Assembly (NCBI RefSeq): GCF_002224125.1
Contig: NZ_NCSM01000030.1
Span: 62,001-126,000, forward strand
Direction of reading: 5' to 3'
DNA: 64,000 bases
Source: Streptomyces sp. NBS 14/10
GTDB taxonomy: Bacteria; Actinomycetota; Actinomycetes; Streptomycetales; Streptomycetaceae
The notes under the pieces were generated by a model that was not told where the DNA came from, made no database searches, and worked only from the letters and a program-made list of their open reading frames with translations. Below, piece by piece: positions 58,869-64,000 of this stretch; the stretch's first letter is position 1; every line of letters starts with the position of its first letter. Both the position numbers and the translations under genes were made by a program.

Positions 58869-59975
58869 ATGCCCAAGCCCGGAGAACTCACATTCGTCAC
58901 GCCGCGCGGAGCCAAGAAGCCCCCGCGGCATCTCGCCGACCTCTCGCCCGCCGAGCGCCGCGAGGCCGTCGCCGCCCTCGGCGAGAAGCCCTTCCGGGCC
59001 GGCCAGGTATCGCGCCACTACTTCGCCCGCTACAGCCACGACCCGGCCCAGTGGACCGACATCCCGGCCGCCGCGCGCGAGAAGCTGGCGGCCGGGCTGC
59101 TGCCGGACCTGATGAGCGTGGTGCGCCACATCAGCTGCGACGACGACACCACCCGTAAGACCCTGTGGCGGCTGTTCGACGGCACGCTCGTGGAGTCCGT
59201 GCTGATGCGCTACCCGGACCGGGTCACCATGTGCATCAGCTCCCAGGCGGGTTGCGGCATGAACTGCCCGTTCTGCGCCACCGGCCAGGCGGGCCTGGAC
59301 CGCAATCTGTCCACCGCCGAGATCGTGCACCAGATCGTCGACGGGATGCGGGCGCTGCGGGACGGAGAGATCCCCGGTGGGCCGGCGCGGCTGTCCAACA
59401 TCGTCTTCATGGGCATGGGCGAGCCGCTCGCCAACTACAACCGCGTGGTCGGCGCCATCCGCAGGCTGACGGACCCGGAGCCGGACGGCCTCGGCCTGTC
59501 CCAGCGCGGCATCACCGTCTCGACCGTCGGGCTGGTGCCGGCGATGCTGCGGTTCGCCGACGAGGGCTTCAAATGCCGTCTCGCGGTGTCGCTGCACGCG
59601 CCCGACGACGAGCTGCGCGACACCCTCGTCCCGGTCAACACCCGCTGGAAGGTCCGTGAGGTCCTGGACGCCGCGTGGGAGTACGCGGAGAAGTCGGGCC
59701 GTCGCGTCTCCATCGAGTACGCCCTGATCAGGGACATCAACGACCAGGCATGGCGGGCCGACCTGCTGGGGCGGCTGCTCAAGGGCCGCCGGGTGCACGT
59801 CAATCTGATCCCGCTCAACCCGACGCCCGGCTCCAAGTGGACCGCGTCCAGGCCCGAGGACGAGAAGGCGTTCGTGGCCGCCCTGGAGGCACACGGCGTG
59901 CCCGTGACCGTCCGGGACACCCGGGGGCAGGAGATCGACGGGGCGTGCGGGCAGCTGGCGGCGGCGGAGCGCTGA
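58869..59975 (+). CDS. rlmN: 23S rRNA/tRNA adenine C2-methyltransferase RlmN (radical SAM)
   Basis: 368 residues from ATG 58869. Radical-SAM cluster CGMNCPFC (CxxxCxxC) in [35 protein letters not shown]; and the C-terminal GACGQL with the second catalytic Cys. Methylates A2503 of 23S rRNA and A37 of tRNAs. Probably leaderless or weakly led: no Shine-Dalgarno is evident. Confidence 0.95.
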   Translation: MPKPGELTFVTPRGAKKPPRHLADLSPAERREAVAALGEKPFRAGQVSRHYFARYSHDPAQWTDIPAAAREKLAAGLLPDLMSVVRHISCDDDTTRKTLWRLFDGTLVESVLMRYPDRVTMCISSQAGCGMNCPFCATGQAGLDRNLSTAEIVHQIVDGMRALRDGEIPGGPARLSNIVFMGMGEPLANYNRVVGAIRRLTDPEPDGLGLSQRGITVSTVGLVPAMLRFADEGFKCRLAVSLHAPDDELRDTLVPVNTRWKVREVLDAAWEYAEKSGRRVSIEYALIRDINDQAWRADLLGRLLKGRRVHVNLIPLNPTPGSKWTASRPEDEKAFVAALEAHGVPVTVRDTRGQEIDGACGQLAAAER

Positions 59976-60043
59976 GGGCCGGCTGATACGGTGCCCTGGC
60001 ACCACCTCGTGCATACATCCACATCTCGTACAAGTGAACATTC

Positions 60044-60128
60044 CGACAGGGGAGCGCGAACAGCGCTGAGAGTGCGGCCCGGCCGCAGACCCTCGGACCT
60101 GATCCGGGTCATACCGGCGTAGGGAGTC
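60044..60128 (+). ncRNA. TPP riboswitch (THI element)
   Basis: The conserved core is all present: ACAGGGGAGC, CGCTGAGAGTGCGG, CCGCAGACCCT, GGACCTGATCCGGGTCATACCGGCG, TAGGGAGTCA (given in pieces). It ends 8 bases before the ATG of the thiamine-binding protein, so TPP most likely hides the start region (AGGGAG as Shine-Dalgarno). Confidence 0.95.
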
Positions 60129-60136
60129 AGCCTCAT

Positions 60137-61216
60137 ATGAACAGCCGTCTTCGGCATGCCGTCGTCGCCGCCCTCTTCGGCTCGCTCGGCCTCACCACGC
60201 TCGTCGCCTGCGGCGAGGACTCCGGCTCCTCCAAAGGGTCCGGCTCCAAGACCGTGAAGCTGGTCTCGCACGACTCGTTCGCCGCGTCGAAGGCCGTGCT
60301 GAAGGAGTTCACCCGGCAGACCGGCTACAAGGTGCAGGTCCTGGCGGGCGGCGACGCCGGGGCGGCCGTCAACCAGGCGATACTTTCCAAATCGCATCCC
60401 CAGGGCGACGTTTTCTTCGGCGTCGACAACACCCTGCTCTCCCGCGCGCTCGACAACGACCTGTTCGCCCCCTACCAGGCCAAGGGCCTGGACAAGGTCC
60501 CGGCGGCCCTCCAGCTCGACGCGGCCGAGCACCGCGTCACCCCGGTCGACTTCGGCGACATCTGCGTCAACTACGACCGTAAGTACTTCGCCGACAAGAA
60601 GCTGGCCCCGCCGAAGACCCTCGACGACCTGACCAAGCCCGCCTACAAGAACCTCCTGGTCACCGAGAACGCGGCCACCTCCTCGCCCGGCCTCGCGTTC
60701 CTGCTGGGCACGGCCGCCCGGTACGGCGACGACGGCTGGCAGGGCTACTGGAAGAAGCTCAGGGCCAACGGCGTCGAGGTCGTCGACGGCTGGGAGCAGG
60801 CGTACTACGACCGCTTCTCCGGTTCGGCGGGCGGCGCCAAGGGCGACCGGCCGCTGGTCGTCTCGTACGCCTCCAGCCCGCCCGCCGAGGTCGTCGACGC
60901 CAAGCCGTGGCCCGCGCAGGCCCCTACGGGGGTCGCGACGGGAACCTGCTTCCGGCAGGTGGAATTCGCCGGACTGTTGAAGGGCGCTTCGAACACCAAG
61001 GGCGGCAAGGCGCTGCTGGACTTTCTGCTGACCAAGCGTTTCCAGGAGGACGTGCCGCTCAACATGTACGTCAACCCGGCCCGCGAGGACGCGAAGCTGC
61101 CCGAGCTGTTCACGAAGTACGGTGTGAAGATCGCCGACTCGGCGACCCTGGACCCCCGGAAGATCGCCAAGAACCGTGACCAGTGGGTCAAGGCATGGTC
61201 CTCGCTCGTCCTGTAA
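60137..61216 (+). CDS. thiB: Thiamine ABC transporter, substrate-binding lipoprotein
   Basis: 359 residues from ATG 60137. Lipobox LTTLVACG with Cys25. Periplasmic-binding fold of the thiamine/iron family: VKLVSHDSFAASKAVLKEF, DVFFGVDNTLLSRAL, VDFGDICVNYDRKYFADK, SSPGLAFLLGTAARYG. It captures thiamine outside the membrane. The TPP riboswitch directly upstream confirms the substrate class. Overlaps the permease gene by 22 bp. Confidence 0.93.
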   Translation: MNSRLRHAVVAALFGSLGLTTLVACGEDSGSSKGSGSKTVKLVSHDSFAASKAVLKEFTRQTGYKVQVLAGGDAGAAVNQAILSKSHPQGDVFFGVDNTLLSRALDNDLFAPYQAKGLDKVPAALQLDAAEHRVTPVDFGDICVNYDRKYFADKKLAPPKTLDDLTKPAYKNLLVTENAATSSPGLAFLLGTAARYGDDGWQGYWKKLRANGVEVVDGWEQAYYDRFSGSAGGAKGDRPLVVSYASSPPAEVVDAKPWPAQAPTGVATGTCFRQVEFAGLLKGASNTKGGKALLDFLLTKRFQEDVPLNMYVNPAREDAKLPELFTKYGVKIADSATLDPRKIAKNRDQWVKAWSSLVL

Positions 61217-62919
61217 AGCGCCCTGCCACTGAGCTGGAGGAGGCGAAGGAGCGCACCGGGCGGCGGCGCGCGCGGCTGCGCGGGGCGGCGCTGCGGCTGG
61301 CCCTGATGGCCGTGCCCGCCGCCTTCTTCGCGCTGTTCTTCCTCTATCCGGTGGCCGCCATCGTCACCCGCGGGCTGCGCGTCGACGGCCAGTGGCGGCT
61401 GGGCCGCATCGGCGATGTGCTCACCGACCCGGCCGTCCTGGACATCCTGTGGTTCACCGGCTGGCAGGCCGCCGCCTCCACCGCCCTGACGCTGGCGGTC
61501 GCGCTGCCCGGCGCGTATGTCTTCGCCCGCTTCACCTTCCCCGGCAAGCGGCTGCTGCGCGCCGTGGTGACCGTCCCCTTCGTCCTGCCGACCGTCGTCG
61601 CGGGCTCGGCGTTCCTGGCCCTGCTCGGCCACGGCGGGCTGCTGGACAGCCTGTGGGGGGTGCGGCTCGACACCTCCGTATGGGCGATCCTCCTCGCGCA
61701 CGTCTTCTTCAACTACGCGGTGGTGGTACGGACCGTCGGCGGGCTGTGGGCGCAGCTCGACCCGCGGCAGGAGGAGGCCGCGCGGGTCCTCGGCGCGAGC
61801 CGCCTGGCCGCGTGGCGGCGGGTGACGCTGCCGGCGCTGGCGCCCGCCGTGGCGGCCGCCTCGCTGATGGTCTTCCTGTTCACCTTCACCTCCTTCGGTG
61901 TCATCCAGATCCTCGGCGGCCCCCGGTACGCCACCCTGGAGGTCGCGATCTACCGGGAGACCGCCCAACTGCTCGACCTGCCGACCGCCGCCGTGCTGAC
62001 GCTGGTCCAGTTCGCGGCCGTGGCCGCGGTCCTGGCCCTGCACGCGTGGACCGTACGGCGCCGCGAGGGCGCCCTGAAGCTGGTCGCCCCCGAACAGACC
62101 GCGCGCCGCCCCCAGGGCGCGGCCCAATGGGCGTTGCTGTGGGGCGTGCTCGCCGTCGTGGCGCTGCTGATCCTGCTGCCGCTCGCGGTCCTGGTCGAAC
62201 GGTCCCTGGACGCCCCCGGCGGCTACGGACTCGACTACTACCGCGCCCTCCAGTCGGTGGCGGACAGCGGCGGGACGTTTTTCGTCGCCCCTATGGACGC
62301 CGTTTGGAACTCCCTGCGCTACGCCGCCGTGGCGACCGTCTTCGCGGTCGTCGTGGGCGGCTTGGCGGCGGCCGCCTTGACCAGGAAAGCGGGACGGCTG
62401 GTACGGGGCTTCGACGCGCTGCTGATGCTGCCGCTCGGCACCTCCGCGGTGACCGTCGGCTTCGGTTTTCTCATCGCCCTGGACGAGCCGCCGCTGGACC
62501 TGCGCGCCTCATGGATCCTCGTACCGCTCGCGCAGGCCCTGGTGGGCGTGCCCTTCGTCGTACGGACCATGCTGCCCGTGCTGCGCGCGGTGGACCACCG
62601 GCTGCGCGAGGCGGCGGCCGTGCTCGGCGCGTCCCCGCTGCGGGCCTGGCGGGAGGTGGACCTGCCACTGGTCGCGCGGGCCCTCGGGGTCGCGGCGGGC
62701 TTCGCCTTCGCCGTCTCGCTCGGCGAGTTCGGGGCGACGGTGTTCATCGCCAGGCCCGACCACCCGACCCTCCCGGTCGCCGTCGCCCGCTTCCTCGGCC
62801 GGGCCGGGCAGCTCAACTACGGCCAGGCCATGGCCCTGAGCACGATTCTGATGCTGGTGTGCGCGGGCTCCCTGCTGGTACTGGAGCGGATCCGCACCGA
62901 CCGTTCGGGGGAGTTCTGA
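61195..62919 (+). CDS. thiP: Thiamine ABC transporter permease, fused two-domain
   Basis: 574 residues from ATG 61195; GTG 61183 is an alternative and neither has a well-spaced Shine-Dalgarno because the start lies within the binding-protein gene. Two homologous permease halves of about six membrane segments each carry EAA loops (EEAARVLGASRLAAWRRVTLP and REAAAVLGASPLRAWREVDLP). Overlaps the ATPase gene (ATGA). Confidence 0.93.
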   Translation: MVLARPVKRPATELEEAKERTGRRRARLRGAALRLALMAVPAAFFALFFLYPVAAIVTRGLRVDGQWRLGRIGDVLTDPAVLDILWFTGWQAAASTALTLAVALPGAYVFARFTFPGKRLLRAVVTVPFVLPTVVAGSAFLALLGHGGLLDSLWGVRLDTSVWAILLAHVFFNYAVVVRTVGGLWAQLDPRQEEAARVLGASRLAAWRRVTLPALAPAVAAASLMVFLFTFTSFGVIQILGGPRYATLEVAIYRETAQLLDLPTAAVLTLVQFAAVAAVLALHAWTVRRREGALKLVAPEQTARRPQGAAQWALLWGVLAVVALLILLPLAVLVERSLDAPGGYGLDYYRALQSVADSGGTFFVAPMDAVWNSLRYAAVATVFAVVVGGLAAAALTRKAGRLVRGFDALLMLPLGTSAVTVGFGFLIALDEPPLDLRASWILVPLAQALVGVPFVVRTMLPVLRAVDHRLREAAAVLGASPLRAWREVDLPLVARALGVAAGFAFAVSLGEFGATVFIARPDHPTLPVAVARFLGRAGQLNYGQAMALSTILMLVCAGSLLVLERIRTDRSGEF

Positions 62920-63950
62920 TGACGCTGCTGCGACTGGACGAGGTGACGGTCCGCTACGGCGAGCGGGCGGCGCTGGACACCGTGGACCTCGAGGTCGCCG
63001 AGCACGAGACGGTGTCGGTGCTGGGGCCGAGCGGCGGCGGCAAGTCCACGCTGCTGCGCGTGGTGGCGGGCCTGGAACGGGCCCACACCGGCCGGGTGTG
63101 GTTGGCCGGGCGGGACCAGACGGGGGTGCCCACCCACCGGCGCGGCGTGGGCCTGATGTTCCAGGACCACCAGCTCTTCCCGCAGCGGGACGTGGGCGGC
63201 AACGTCGCCTTCGGGCTGCGCATGCGCAAGGTGGCGCGCGCCGAGGCGGAGCGCCGGGTCGCCGAACTGCTGGAGCTGGTCGGCCTGCCGGGCGCGCAGC
63301 GCCGCGCCATCGCCTCGCTGTCCGGCGGCGAGCAGCAGCGGGTCGCGCTGGCCCGGGCCCTGGCCCCGCGGCCCAAGCTGCTGATGCTGGACGAGCCACT
63401 GGGCCAGCTCGACCGCGGGCTGCGGGAGCGGCTGGTGGTCGAACTGCGCCAGCTCTTCGGCGAACTGGGCACCACGGTCCTCGCGGTCACCCACGACCAG
63501 GGGGAGGCGTTCGCGCTCGCGGACCGGGTGGTGGTGATGGACGGCGGGCGCATCGCGCAGACCGGCACCCCGCTGGAGGTTTGGCAGCGGCCCGCCACCG
63601 AGTTCGTCGCCCGCTTCCTCGGCTTCGACAACCTGGTTGACGCCACCGTGCACGGCGAGAGCGCCGACACCCGCTGGGGCGAGGTGCCCGTACCCGACGG
63701 CACCCCGCCGGGGCCGTGCCGGCTGCTGGTCCGCCCGGCCGGGGTGCGGCTCACCTCCCCCGAGAAGGGCCTGCCCTGCACGGTGGCGGCGCGCACCTTC
63801 CGCGGCGACCGCGTGGCCCTCGTCCTCCAACCGGCGGGCGCGCCGCGCCTGGAGGCGGCGTGCGCGCTGCGGGACGCGCCGAAGGAGGGGGAGCGGGTCG
63901 GCGTCGCGTTCGACGCGGACGACGTGGTGGTGCTGCGCGCGGGCTCGTAA
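62919..63950 (+). CDS. thiQ: Thiamine ABC transporter ATP-binding protein
   Basis: 343 residues from ATG 62919. Walker A GPSGGGKSTLL, Q-loop MFQDHQLFPQRDVGGN, signature LSGGEQQRVALARAL, Walker B LLMLDEPLG, H-loop VTHDQGEA. The C-terminal ~110 residues form a TOBE-like domain. Last gene of the riboswitch-controlled operon. Confidence 0.94.
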   Translation: MTLLRLDEVTVRYGERAALDTVDLEVAEHETVSVLGPSGGGKSTLLRVVAGLERAHTGRVWLAGRDQTGVPTHRRGVGLMFQDHQLFPQRDVGGNVAFGLRMRKVARAEAERRVAELLELVGLPGAQRRAIASLSGGEQQRVALARALAPRPKLLMLDEPLGQLDRGLRERLVVELRQLFGELGTTVLAVTHDQGEAFALADRVVVMDGGRIAQTGTPLEVWQRPATEFVARFLGFDNLVDATVHGESADTRWGEVPVPDGTPPGPCRLLVRPAGVRLTSPEKGLPCTVAARTFRGDRVALVLQPAGAPRLEAACALRDAPKEGERVGVAFDADDVVVLRAGS

Positions 63951-64000
63951 CCCGCACCGCGCGCAGCAGTTCGGGGAAGGTAGACGACGGCGACCGGCGG
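63951..64000. other. 50 bp at window edge, nothing assignable
   Basis: No start, stop or structure that can be assigned to a gene. Confidence 0.5.

Noticed and set aside
61392..62918. Plus-strand frame overlapping thiP and joined to thiQ
   Set aside because: Shadow of the permease; ThiQ starts at 62919 overlapping the thiP stop.
63751..64000. Minus-strand gene entering from the right edge
   Set aside because: Frames there are Arg/Pro-rich shadows of thiQ; no recognisable protein or stop in the last 50 bases.

Overview
The window comes from the chromosome of a high-GC actinobacterium, almost certainly a Streptomyces. Reasons: strong G/C third-position bias, many GTG/TTG starts, 4-nt overlapping operons, and Streptomyces development genes (whiG-type sigma factor, nsdA-type regulator, four tandem signal peptidases) embedded in the conserved rpmF-rnc-mutM-smc-ftsY-amtB-glnK-glnD-ffh-rpsP-rimM-trmD-rplS-rpsB-tsf-pyrH-frr-cdsA-rlmN order. 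I ran no database search; family names rest on motifs and remembered family sequences.

Layout. 1-3283: tail of a Q-rich cell-division-type protein, then DUF177-rpmF-rnc-mutM. 3190-6440: HxlR regulator divergent from a flavodoxin, a secreted CAP protein, acylphosphatase and a small coiled-coil protein. 6734-10906: SMC with an unusually large insertion in its hinge. 11133-17726: glucose permease, a flavin monooxygenase-like gene, two unknown small proteins and a NarL-type two-component pair preceded by an overlapping secreted small protein. 17762-27906: SRP receptor ftsY, prim-pol-like protein, nsdA, the nitrogen block amtB-glnK-glnD behind a GlnR-like box, and ffh. 28001-31501: methyltransferase, an archaeal/eukaryotic-type prolyl-tRNA synthetase and a SprT-like protein. 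31657-41270: rpsP-khpA-rimM-trmD-rplS, four type I signal peptidases, NUDIX, DUF2469, yraN and comM.

41270-51146 is the accessory highlight. The dprA gene is cut in two by an element of about 8.5 kb (41942-50425). It encodes three different tyrosine recombinases plus a small TnpC-like protein in one translationally coupled operon (Tn554/recombinase-in-trio type). Cargo is two small membrane proteins and an ECF-like sigma factor. The ends carry matching inverted motifs (GTTCT-N4-CCAGTG), and the flanks are placed so that clean excision would restore dprA in frame.

51276-63950: whiG, a TetR regulator, an M23-like secreted protein, the translation/lipid block rpsB-tsf-pyrH-frr-cdsA, rlmN, and a thiamine ABC transporter operon behind a textbook TPP riboswitch. 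Strong perfect hairpins separate most transcription units (rnc/mutM, glcP, khpA/rimM, rpsB/tsf, tsf/pyrH, cdsA/rlmN). No tRNA, rRNA or CRISPR was found.
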